Part shown: piece by piece, positions 33,437 through 41,258 of the stretch
Layout: every line of letters begins with the position of its first letter
Position numbering within the stretch: the stretch's first letter is position 1
NCBI RefSeq assembly: GCF_946481145.1
Contig: NZ_CAMLMJ010000002.1
Coordinates: forward strand, 124,001 to 188,000
DNA from: an uncultured Sediminibacterium sp.
GTDB lineage: Bacteria; Bacteroidota; Bacteroidia; Chitinophagales; Chitinophagaceae
Reading direction: 5' to 3'
DNA length: 64,000 nucleotides
The notes under the pieces: generated by a model
The model's input: the letters and a program-made list of their open reading frames with translations, nothing else
Database searches by the model: none
Told to the model about the DNA's origin: nothing
Position numbers and translations under genes: made by a program

Positions 33437-34591
33437 TTAACTGACTGATGAACTGCGAAGCACTTCTGTTGATTTATGTTGTTGTTTGGTATGTCTATCC
33501 ACCGCTTCTCCTATTATTTCCATGATAAGATCTGCAAAGCTTTGGTGATTTATTTTCAGAATAGCACCAATAGATGTATAATCTTCATCTTCACTCAAAC
33601 CACATTGCGCATTTACTTCCAACACATACAATTTGCCCGTATGTATATCCTGTCTTATATCTATCCGCGTATAACCCGTTCCTTTCACAGAGAGAAATGC
33701 TTCCAGACTTAATTGCTTAAGGGCATCCTGTAAATCGGCCGGGGCTTCTCTGTATTCATAAAAATGTTCATTACCGGGCATTGGTGTTTCTTCCTCATAA
33801 ATTTCCCAGAGTCGATCGAATGAAAGAAATTTTTCTTTCGCGGGTAACGATGAATGAAATACCCTTTCAACAGCTTTGTATACCGTACAATGTTGCGGAG
33901 ATGTCCAGGACCCAACGACCATGGTTGTAAATTCAGGACCTTCAATAAAAGTTTCAGCGATGAGGCCATCAGCGGCAAGGTTCCATCCTCTATACCCATT
34001 GAACATCGCTTTTACCTGCGTGGCCAGTGCCGCTTCATCTTCAACAACATTTCTAATACCCACTCCCATACTACCGCCAGATACCGATGGTTTAACAATT
34101 AGTGGTGCGCCCAGTTGCTCTATTAATTTATCGGGAATTTGATCCGGTTTATAAATAGCGGCCCATGGTGCAGTAGGGAGCTTTGCAGCATCAAAAGCTT
34201 TTTTCATGGGTATTTTAGAAGTAGTAACTGTATAAAAATAGGCATCGGCACCAGTGTAAATTAGTCCTGAAGCATCCAACATCCGCACTACTGATATACC
34301 CGGTGTACCATTAATTTCATCCCCATCACAAAGATTTAGTACAACAGGTGTAATATCACCCAATTCTTTTTCTGCCTGTATTTTTGCTATGATCGAAGCA
34401 TAATTATCCAGCGTAACCGGTTGCCATTGCCAGCTCATATTTAATGCTTCAAATATCCTGGTATATTCTGCGATGCTCTGGGTAAAATCGTAATAGTAAT
34501 CCAGATTAGGATCATTGGTTTGCAGATAAGGGGCAAGTACCCAAATGCGCATTTTACTTATTTGTGCCGAACTTAACTTGTAACTATACAT
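33437..34591 (-). CDS. D-Ala-D-Ala-ligase-like ATP-grasp enzyme
   Basis: The protein has 384 residues (371 if translation starts at the ATG at 34552, which aligns better with the homologous start of the fusion protein, MRIWVLAPYL against MKIAVLQPDY). ATP-grasp motifs are PLIVKPSVSGGSMGVG (about 160-175), ETFIEGPEFT, and RIDIRQDIHTGKLYVLEVNA with the Mg-binding acid and Asn. It is too divergent from true Ddl to be the peptidoglycan enzyme, and it lies between two SET genes rather than near mur genes. Probably a dipeptide or amino-acid ligase of unknown specificity. Confidence 0.83.
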   Translation of the reverse strand: MYSYKLSSAQISKMRIWVLAPYLQTNDPNLDYYYDFTQSIAEYTRIFEALNMSWQWQPVTLDNYASIIAKIQAEKELGDITPVVLNLCDGDEINGTPGISVVRMLDASGLIYTGADAYFYTVTTSKIPMKKAFDAAKLPTAPWAAIYKPDQIPDKLIEQLGAPLIVKPSVSGGSMGVGIRNVVEDEAALATQVKAMFNGYRGWNLAADGLIAETFIEGPEFTTMVVGSWTSPQHCTVYKAVERVFHSSLPAKEKFLSFDRLWEIYEEETPMPGNEHFYEYREAPADLQDALKQLSLEAFLSVKGTGYTRIDIRQDIHTGKLYVLEVNAQCGLSEDEDYTSIGAILKINHQSFADLIMEIIGEAVDRHTKQQHKSTEVLRSSSVS

Positions 34592-34604
34592 GCGGAATAA
34601 ATAA

Positions 34605-35099
34605 CTATCTGTTTTGAATTTGCATCTGAATAAATTTTGTCAGGCGATAGCCATTTAGTTGTTCATCTCTTAACGAAGCAGCGCCACCAATGGTTCCCAG
34701 GCAAGCTGCACTACCACAATTACAGGAAAATGGTGATGCCATCTGCCATTCAGTAGACGGATAAAAAAATACCATTTCATCATCTGGCTGAATAGGCTTT
34801 AACGCAATCAGTTCCATAGCATCTGTATCGAAAAAAACATTAGGGTCACAACTATGATTTGTGAACTGCAAACATTCAGGTGATAAAGAAATATGTTTTT
34901 GTGAACCTGTTTGTAAAGTAAGATAATTGGGTGTAGTGAAAGTTTCAATCGCTGCAAAAGTGCAGATGATATCTCCCGCATCAAAAAATGCAGTTGCGTG
35001 CAAAGAGAATTGTCCACTTGCAGGATTTCTGAACACTTTTGCAAACTCTGTTTTTGCAATGGTCGGTACTTCCGGAATTACCAATGGTAAAGGTATCAT
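34605..35099 (-). CDS. SET-domain protein methyltransferase
   Basis: The protein has 164 residues. A small SET domain fills most of it: FNPASGQFSLHATAFF-like N-part, TNHSCDPNVFF (about 78-88) for cofactor and knot formation, then ALKPIQPDDEMVFFYPSTEW and a post-SET motif CNCGSAACLG. The usual Asp-Tyr near the active site is replaced by Phe-Phe-Tyr. It is the first gene of the minus-strand run and ends 13 bases before the ATP-grasp gene. It may methylate the product or carrier peptide made by the ligases, or a protein lysine. Confidence 0.82.
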   Translation of the reverse strand: MIPLPLVIPEVPTIAKTEFAKVFRNPASGQFSLHATAFFDAGDIICTFAAIETFTTPNYLTLQTGSQKHISLSPECLQFTNHSCDPNVFFDTDAMELIALKPIQPDDEMVFFYPSTEWQMASPFSCNCGSAACLGTIGGAASLRDEQLNGYRLTKFIQMQIQNR

Positions 35100-35216
35100 C
35101 AGGCCTCAGGATTAACTCTTTAAAGTACAAAATACTCTAGCACCGATAGGGATATAGAAAGGGTATTAGTTCACATTTAACTGGGAATTATGCACAATAG
35201 GTGCGGGGCTAGGGGA

Positions 35217-35347
35217 GGTAGTCCATGGTCCATAGACAATACATCGTTCAACAATTTACTTAACTATGGACTATGGACTATCCCCTACATCAATCTGCCT
35301 TACTATGGACTATCGACCATGGACCATGGACTATGGACCATCGACCT
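35217..35347. repeat. Inverted repeat of GGACTAT/GGACCAT heptads between divergent genes
   Basis: The right part reads as consecutive 7-base units GGACTAT, CGACCAT, GGACCAT, GGACTAT, GGACCAT, CGACCTT. The left part has the complementary GTCCATGGTCCATAG, and a middle unit pair lies at about 35265-35281. It occupies the 306-base gap (35100-35405) between the SET gene and the RidA-like gene; nothing else is recognised there. Confidence 0.85.
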
Positions 35348-35405
35348 TCCTCCACATTGGTAACTGTACGAAATCCATTATTTTCAATCCACTAAATCTG
35401 CTGTT

Positions 35406-35879
35406 ATGGAAATCCTTACACCTGATGAAGCGTTCGAGGCACTTCAATTAACACTTCCGCCTGCACCTGCACCACTTGGCGTTTATAAACCCTGTTTGGT
35501 TGACGGTAATCACCTTTACCTTTCCGGACATGGTACTTTACAGAATGATGGGAGTTGGATTGTTGGTATCGTTGGATTGGATATGGACAATGAAACAGCC
35601 AAACTTGCAGCCAGACAGGTCGGGCTTGCCATGTTGGCTACCATCAGGCAATCTTTGGGTAGCTTCAATAAAATAAAAAGGGTCATCAAAGTATTAGGAA
35701 TGGTTAATGCGGTACAGGGATTTTCAGATCACCCATTTGTCATCAACGGATGTAGTGAATTATTTGCTGCTATATGGGGACAAGAGAATGGTATTGGTGT
35801 AAGAAGTGCCGTGGGCATGAGTTCGCTTCCCGGCAATATTCCCGTTGAAATTGAAGCCATCTTTGAATTACATAGCTGA
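35406..35879 (+). CDS. RidA/YjgF-family protein
   Basis: The protein has 157 residues. The trimeric YjgF/RidA fold is recognisable from LYLSGHGTL (about 37-45), the central VIKVLGMVNAVQGFSDHPFV, and the C-terminal GVRSAVGMSSLPGNIPVEIE, where the Arg normally holds the carboxylate of imine substrates. Family members hydrolyse reactive enamines released by PLP enzymes. The next gene, 16 bases on, encodes a PLP enzyme, which supports that role. It belongs to the longer, chorismate-mutase-like subgroup rather than to canonical RidA. Confidence 0.8.
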   Translation: MEILTPDEAFEALQLTLPPAPAPLGVYKPCLVDGNHLYLSGHGTLQNDGSWIVGIVGLDMDNETAKLAARQVGLAMLATIRQSLGSFNKIKRVIKVLGMVNAVQGFSDHPFVINGCSELFAAIWGQENGIGVRSAVGMSSLPGNIPVEIEAIFELHS

Positions 35880-35895
35880 ACCTAATCATATTCCC

Positions 35896-37011
35896 ATGCT
35901 TTCAACATCAAACTGGTACGCGCTGCAGGATGCAGATAAAATAGATACACCAGCATTATTGGTTTACCCGGACCGGGTTGAACAAAATATTGTGGCGGCG
36001 ATTAACATGACAGGCAACCCTGACAGACTAAGACCACATATTAAAACACATAAAACCAAAGAAGTAACCGCTTTACTCATGAAGCATGGCGTACATCAAT
36101 TTAAGTGCGCCACCATTGCCGAAGCTGAACTGCTTGGTATGTCCGGTGCAAGAGATGTATTGCTTGCCTATCAGCCCCTTGGACCAAAACTGGATCGCTT
36201 TATTGCGCTAATGCAACATTATAAGAATACCGTGTATGCCTGTCTTACAGATAATATTACCGCTGCAACAACTATAGCAAAAAAAGCTTCGAAACATAAA
36301 ATTGTAATCCCCGTTTACATCGATTTAAACGTTGGCATGAACAGAACCGGTATTGTACCTGAGTCTGCTTTAGAGCTGGTAGCATTTTGCCTTCAGCAAC
36401 CCAGTCTAAAACTCATGGGGTTACACGCTTATGATGGACATTTACGTAACCCTGATCCTGAAAAAAGAAAACAGGAATGTGATGAAGGATTTAAAAGAGT
36501 GACCGATTTACAAACACTGATCTATCAGCAATACCAATTTAACTTACCTATTATTGCAGGAGGTAGTCCAAGTTTTCCCATTCACACCCAAAGAGAAGAT
36601 GTGGTATGCAGTCCGGGTACATTCGTGTATTGGGATTATGGTTATGGTTATTCTTTTCCTGAACAACCATTTAATCATGCTGCATTGGTTATAACACGCA
36701 TTGTATCATTACCTGCACCTGGTATTATTTGTACAGACCTTGGTCATAAATCAATTGCTGCAGAAAACACCATTGATAAGCGGGTGGTATTTTTAAATGC
36801 AACAGACCTTATACCTGTATCACAAAGTGAAGAGCACCTGGTTTTAAAAGCACCCATAGATCATACCTACAAGCCAGGTGACATTTTATATGGATTGCCT
36901 TATCATATTTGTCCAACCTGCGCATTATATGAAAGAGCTTATGCTGTTGAAGATCAACAGGCAAAAAACGAATGGATGATTATTGGACGGAACAGGAAAA
37001 TAATCTATTGA
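35896..37011 (+). CDS. D-threonine-aldolase-like PLP enzyme (DSD1 family)
   Basis: The protein has 371 residues from the ATG at 35896; an upstream TTG inside the RidA-like gene is less likely. The alanine-racemase-like TIM barrel holds PLP by the Lys in RPHIKTHKTKE (about 45-55). The barrel end GGSPSFP and a C-terminal metal site around YGLPYHICPTCALY (about 332-345) are typical of D-threonine aldolase and D-serine dehydratase relatives, which need a divalent metal. It would cleave beta-hydroxy D-amino acids to glycine or dehydrate them. It is divergent from the ATP-grasp/SET run, giving the locus a D-amino-acid theme. Confidence 0.85.
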   Translation: MLSTSNWYALQDADKIDTPALLVYPDRVEQNIVAAINMTGNPDRLRPHIKTHKTKEVTALLMKHGVHQFKCATIAEAELLGMSGARDVLLAYQPLGPKLDRFIALMQHYKNTVYACLTDNITAATTIAKKASKHKIVIPVYIDLNVGMNRTGIVPESALELVAFCLQQPSLKLMGLHAYDGHLRNPDPEKRKQECDEGFKRVTDLQTLIYQQYQFNLPIIAGGSPSFPIHTQREDVVCSPGTFVYWDYGYGYSFPEQPFNHAALVITRIVSLPAPGIICTDLGHKSIAAENTIDKRVVFLNATDLIPVSQSEEHLVLKAPIDHTYKPGDILYGLPYHICPTCALYERAYAVEDQQAKNEWMIIGRNRKIIY

Positions 37012-37085
37012 TAACCAATACTTTATCTTGATCAAATTTGTTTTGGCATCCTATTTGCCTATTAATGGGTACAAAACAATGCATC

Positions 37086-37541
37086 ATGAAAAAGATTATT
37101 ATCATTCTGGGAATTGTATTTAGTGTGTTTATCGTTCAGAAGTCTGAGGCACAGATACGCATCAATGCGAACATTAATATCGGTACACAGCCTTTGTGGG
37201 GGCCTGTGGGTTATGATTATGTAGATTATTATTACCTGCCCGACATGGATGTTTATTATTACGTACCTGAACGCAGGTTTATTTACCTCGATGCTGGTCG
37301 CTGGATTTTTGCAGCTTCTTTACCAACAAGGTTTGGAAGAGTTAATTTATATGCCACTCCCAAAATTGTTATCAATGAACCCATGCCATATTTAAGAGCC
37401 GATGTATATCGTGTTAAATACAAGGGATGGAAAGGCCCAAAACAGATTGTAATTCGTGATAGTGATGATGACCGTTACAGAAACCACCCAGGCAGAGCCG
37501 TTGGGCATAGTAAGGGTAAGGGGAAAAAAGGTAAGGGATGA
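37086..37541 (+). CDS. Small secreted protein with Tyr-rich core and Lys/Gly-rich tail
   Basis: The protein has 151 residues from the ATG at 37086, which opens a signal peptide (MKKIIIILGIVFSVFIVQ ... SEAQ); earlier starts add non-signal sequence. The mature part begins with Asn/Ile-rich strands, then a Tyr-rich segment (DYVDYYYLPDMDVYYYVPE), and ends in a basic tail (HSKGKGKKGKG). Similar exported proteins are common in this phylum and lack a known function. It may bind acidic polymers on the surface. Confidence 0.65.
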   Translation: MKKIIIILGIVFSVFIVQKSEAQIRINANINIGTQPLWGPVGYDYVDYYYLPDMDVYYYVPERRFIYLDAGRWIFAASLPTRFGRVNLYATPKIVINEPMPYLRADVYRVKYKGWKGPKQIVIRDSDDDRYRNHPGRAVGHSKGKGKKGKG

Positions 37542-37744
37542 GGTGTTAGGAGTTAGGTATTAGCGGCTGTTAAAGCGAGTCAAGTGTTGAAAAATAGACC
37601 CAATTTTATCCGGCTGTTTAGATAGAACGCAGATTTATCATGATTATCATGATAAATCTGCGTTCCTTTTCCGCTTACATACAGTTTGAACTCTTGGTTC
37701 GCATCATTAGCTAAAGGCTAAAGGCTAATTGCTAACTGCTATAA
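37540..37744. repeat. Composite inverted-repeat element between convergent genes, second copy
   Basis: Heptads of TTAGGTG and TTAGCGG (37540-37570) and inverted CTAAAGG/CTAATTG heptads (37709-37742) enclose complementary words GCGAGTCAAGTGTTGAA and TTTGAACTCTTGGTTCGC, and a perfect palindrome. Same layout as 898-1190, again between convergent genes. Confidence 0.8.
37625..37665. repeat. Perfect 20-bp palindrome, copy 3 of the family
   Basis: GAACGCAGATTTATCATGAT and its exact reverse complement are separated by a single base, 41 bases in all. Homologous to 1055-1105 and 25946-26017. Confidence 0.9.
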
Positions 37745-38218
37745 TTACTCAAAAGTCTCTCTTTCTTTTTTAGAAGTATTTCTGCCGACAGCGTAGTGTG
37801 GTTTGAGTTCTTTGTATATCTGGTTAAATTGTTCACTGCCAGATAATGCGGCATTTTTTGAATTATGGAAATATGCCCTTGTTTGTTTTAGTATTTCATT
37901 ACCGAGTAATAATTTGGCATCTTCCATTTTGGTTCTTACTTCATCCAGTTCAGCAATCAGTTCATTGTATTGTTTATATAACTGAACATAATTATTGCAG
38001 GTGTTTACGTCTACATAAGAAGGTACTGTTGCCGGATTTTTACGCATGTAAAGCACCGCTTTTTCCACAAATTCTTTTTTCTTGTCGTTCAGTTTAAACA
38101 TACTCCTGCGTTCCGTAGGTTTCAGTTTTATGTTCTGCGGCAACATATTTCTCAATGCGGCGATATGCTGTCTGAACGACATCAATTCTGAACCTACAAA
38201 ACTTCTGAAAGAGGCCAT
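37745..38218 (-). CDS. Helical cytoplasmic protein of unknown function
   Basis: The protein has 157 residues, no signal peptide and no membrane segment. The sequence is mostly charged alpha-helix, with a probable coiled coil around residues 75-115 (YNELIAELDEVRTKMEDAKL). I do not recognise the family. It is alone between a repeat element and the transporter gene. Confidence 0.55.
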   Translation of the reverse strand: MASFRSFVGSELMSFRQHIAALRNMLPQNIKLKPTERRSMFKLNDKKKEFVEKAVLYMRKNPATVPSYVDVNTCNNYVQLYKQYNELIAELDEVRTKMEDAKLLLGNEILKQTRAYFHNSKNAALSGSEQFNQIYKELKPHYAVGRNTSKKERETFE

Positions 38219-38282
38219 AACAGGTTATTTATTCCTATAACGCTGTTATGAAATAGAAAATTGCTCAATAAATAATATTTAA

Positions 38283-38729
38283 TCAGCCTTTTCTGTTAAT
38301 GAGGTAGGCGCCGCAGATTAACATCGCCACGCCTAGTAATTTAGTCCAGTTAATAGGACTTTGGCGAAAACCAAATAGTCCGAAATGGTCAAAGACCAGT
38401 GCAAAGAGCAGTTGCCCGGCAATAACCAGTGCAAAAACATTGGCTGATCCTATTTGCTGAACCGAATAGATGATAACGGTAACAAAAAATGCCCCCAGCA
38501 GTCCGCCCGTGAATTTATACCATTCTATTTGTTGCAATTGCTGTGTGCTTGGCAGTGGCTGTCGGGTAATGGCAATAATGAGTGCCAGTGCGATGGTGCC
38601 AACCAGGAAGGAGATAAAAGCTGCTACCCATTGATTATTCACAGCTACTTTTAACTGGCTGTTTACACCAGCCTGGGTTGTAATGGTTAATCCTGCCATT
38701 AAAGGAAGGATATAAACAAGGTATTTCAT
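38283..38729 (-). CDS. DMT-superfamily transporter (DUF606/YdcZ type)
   Basis: This 148-residue protein has four to five membrane helices and the internal motif QAGVNSQLKVAVNNQWVAAFISFLVGT (key parts: AGVNSQL and FLVGT), typical of DUF606 half-size drug/metabolite transporters that work as pairs or dimers. It starts 11 bases after the DEAD-box gene on the same strand, so the two are probably co-transcribed. Substrate unknown. Confidence 0.82.
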   Translation of the reverse strand: MKYLVYILPLMAGLTITTQAGVNSQLKVAVNNQWVAAFISFLVGTIALALIIAITRQPLPSTQQLQQIEWYKFTGGLLGAFFVTVIIYSVQQIGSANVFALVIAGQLLFALVFDHFGLFGFRQSPINWTKLLGVAMLICGAYLINRKG

Positions 38730-38740
38730 CTTCTAGCTTA

Positions 38741-39973
38741 TTATCGCTGTTGTTTTCTGTTTGAACCAGATCTTCCTCTACCCTGGTAGCCCCTATTCTG
38801 CCCACCATATCTTGGTGCCCGGGGAGAATAGGCTGGTGTAGGACCGAACTCTTCAGGAACATTTCCTTTTGGAACGGGCTCGCCTAACAATGATTCTATT
38901 GCGGCCATTTTATTTTGTTCCCTTTCTCCCACCAGTGTAAACGCAGTGCCTGTGCTGGCTGCGCGGGCTGTTCGCCCAATACGGTGTACATAATCTTCTC
39001 CATCATTCGGTACATCGTAATTAATTACCAGGTCAATATCTTCAATATCAATTCCCCGGCTGAGGATATCTGTAGCAACGAGGATATTTAATTTCTTGTT
39101 GCGGAAGTCTTGTAATACCTGTTCACGTTTTTGTTGATCGAGGTCTGAATGAATTTCTTCTGCAGAAAGTTTTGCTTTTTTTAGTTCAGCAGTAAGTTGT
39201 TTTACATTTTGTTTCTTCGAGCAAAAAACAATTACATTCTGAAATTTTTTACTGCTCAGCATATCTTTTATAATCGGCACTTTTTGTGCTTCATATACAA
39301 TAAATGCTTTTTGTACAATCTTTTCTGGTGGCTTTGAAATAGCGATATTTATTTCAACAGGCTCATGCAATATTTTTCTGGCCAGCTCCCGCATTTTCTG
39401 TGGCATGGTGGCTGAAAAAAGCAGGTTCTGTCGTTCTTTTGGCAGGAAGGAAATGATTTTCATGATATCATCATTAAAACCCATATCCAGCATCCGATCG
39501 GCTTCATCCAATACAAGGTATTTGAGTCCTTTCAGCTTCACATAACCCATATTCAGGTGGGCTATCATTCGACCAGGTGTACAAACCACTATATCAACTC
39601 CCTGTGTTAATGCCTTTTTTTCACTGTTGAATGAATTACCATCACCTCCACCATACACTGCAATAGAACTCACATCGGTAAAATAAGATAAGCCTTCAAG
39701 TCCTTCAGCAATTTGAATAGCCAGCTCCCTGGTTGGAACAATAATCATGGCATTGATATCATTCACTGAATGCGGAACAGTTAATAATCTATGTATCAGT
39801 GGTAATAAGAAGGCGGCTGTTTTACCAGTGCCTGTTTGTGCGGATGCAATAATATCTTTTCCTTCCAGTATGGGAACCATCACCTGTTGTTGAACCGGTG
39901 TGGCTGTTTCATATCCCATAGCGTCTATACCATCCAGTATGCGTTGATCCAGTCCTAAGTCAGTAAACTTCAA
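38741..39973 (-). CDS. DEAD-box RNA helicase (RhlE-like)
   Basis: The protein has 410 residues. All helicase motifs are present: Q motif (TPVQQQVMVPI), Walker A AQTGTGKT (about 47), LDEADRMLDMGF (about 155), SAT, and HRIGRTAR (about 330). The C-terminal 35 residues are rich in Arg, Gly, Tyr and Gln (GGQNRGYQGRGRSG), an RNA-binding tail common in RhlE proteins. It remodels RNA or ribosome precursors in the cytoplasm. The likely start is a TTG at 39973; no nearby in-frame ATG exists. Confidence 0.93.
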   Translation of the reverse strand: MKFTDLGLDQRILDGIDAMGYETATPVQQQVMVPILEGKDIIASAQTGTGKTAAFLLPLIHRLLTVPHSVNDINAMIIVPTRELAIQIAEGLEGLSYFTDVSSIAVYGGGDGNSFNSEKKALTQGVDIVVCTPGRMIAHLNMGYVKLKGLKYLVLDEADRMLDMGFNDDIMKIISFLPKERQNLLFSATMPQKMRELARKILHEPVEINIAISKPPEKIVQKAFIVYEAQKVPIIKDMLSSKKFQNVIVFCSKKQNVKQLTAELKKAKLSAEEIHSDLDQQKREQVLQDFRNKKLNILVATDILSRGIDIEDIDLVINYDVPNDGEDYVHRIGRTARAASTGTAFTLVGEREQNKMAAIESLLGEPVPKGNVPEEFGPTPAYSPRAPRYGGQNRGYQGRGRSGSNRKQQR

Positions 39974-40026
39974 AATAGTTGAATTATAATTTGAGCGTTG
40001 CTGGTAAAGGTACTACGAAAGAGTGG

Positions 40027-41100
40027 TTATAATTTTTCAAATAATTTCCTGAGTTTTTCCCTCGTCATTATTTTCTCCCAATCCTTACCTAAAGCATTTT
40101 CCCACAGTGGTTTCATGCCCATTGATACATTGATCATGGTGTCGAACTGTTCGTCGGTAAGCCCTTTACATATTCCCTGTGGAATTTCAATATGGTTCTT
40201 CTCAACCATGTATTTAAACTCTTTCACGCCGGCAGGATAATATTCTTCCAGGTGGTTCATCACAATACAGTTACCGATACCATGTTTAGTACCTAATAAG
40301 TAACTAAGTCCATAACTTACTGCATGCGCCACACCCACTTGCGAATAGGCAATACTCATACCTCCTGCATAAGAAGCCATCATCAGTTGATCATCACTTT
40401 CATCATCCCAGTGATCTTTTTCTACAAATACTTTCTGGCAAAGTTGAAGGGCTTTTTCGCCGTAGCTCTTACTGAACTCATTCAGGTATGTGCCCTCGAG
40501 GCTTTCTATACAATGTATATAGCAATCCATACCGGTATAAAAACGCTGATTTACCGGCGCGTTTTGGGTTAGTTCAGGATCAAGTACGATTTGATCAAAT
40601 GGGGTAAAGTCGCTATTCATCCCCAATTTTCTGGTTGGACCAGTTAAAACGGTTGTACGGCTTACTTCTGCGCCGGTGCCGCTGAGTGTTGGGATACCCG
40701 CTTTGTAAACGCCTGGAAATTTCACCAGATCCCAACCCTGGTAATCGGCCGAAGAACCTGGGTTATTCATCATCAGTGACACGGCTTTGGCCAAATCCAT
40801 GGTTGAACCTCCCCCGATGCCAATTACGCCACTAACGGTTCCAAATTTCTCTTTTAAACTATTGGCCAGTGCATCTACCTGTGTGGTTTTTGGTTCATAG
40901 GTAACGTCTGCAAAGATAATTTCGTCTTTCCCACGCAGCGGTACACGACTAGCGAGGGGCTTCCCCTCGAAAAAATGGTCAACAAGGAATATCATTGGCG
41001 CATCAGCCTTTCTTCTGGGCGCAAGTATTTCGTCTAGCTGGTTAAAAGCACCACGTCCAAACACTACGTAATCAACCATTTTAAAGTTCCGGAAGCTCAT
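40027..41100 (-). CDS. kdnB: KdnB-like iron-containing alcohol dehydrogenase (Kdo 8-oxidase type)
   Basis: The protein has 357 residues. The fold is an Fe-alcohol dehydrogenase with GGGSTMDLAKAVSLMMNNPG (about 97-116) and metal ligands around GMDCYIHCIESLEG and HAVSYGLSYLLGTKHGIGN. The distinctive stretches NPGSSADYQGWDL, TGMDCYIHCIESLEGTYLNEFSK and SYAGGMSIAYSQVG match the KdnB subgroup, which oxidises Kdo at C8 in 8-amino-Kdo synthesis for lipopolysaccharide. The aminotransferase partner KdnA is not in the window. A kdsB homologue is 11 kb away. Substrate is inferred from subgroup resemblance. Confidence 0.8.
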   Translation of the reverse strand: MSFRNFKMVDYVVFGRGAFNQLDEILAPRRKADAPMIFLVDHFFEGKPLASRVPLRGKDEIIFADVTYEPKTTQVDALANSLKEKFGTVSGVIGIGGGSTMDLAKAVSLMMNNPGSSADYQGWDLVKFPGVYKAGIPTLSGTGAEVSRTTVLTGPTRKLGMNSDFTPFDQIVLDPELTQNAPVNQRFYTGMDCYIHCIESLEGTYLNEFSKSYGEKALQLCQKVFVEKDHWDDESDDQLMMASYAGGMSIAYSQVGVAHAVSYGLSYLLGTKHGIGNCIVMNHLEEYYPAGVKEFKYMVEKNHIEIPQGICKGLTDEQFDTMINVSMGMKPLWENALGKDWEKIMTREKLRKLFEKL

Positions 41101-41258
41101 GATCGTTGTTTTTAATAAGATTATGCAAACATACTCAGAAGCATTTACTTCCCGAAAATCAAAGAGAAAGGAATTTTCAGGAATTAAACAGGGAAGGTTT
41201 TTTCCTTCTATTTCGAGGTTTGATGTATTTTACTGCTTCAAAGTATTGATAAGTTTAC

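Noticed and set aside
33437..34591. ATP-grasp gene considered as the peptidoglycan D-alanine--D-alanine ligase
   Set aside because: Context is SET genes, not mur/fts genes, and the sequence outside the ATP-grasp motifs is too divergent to name it ddl.
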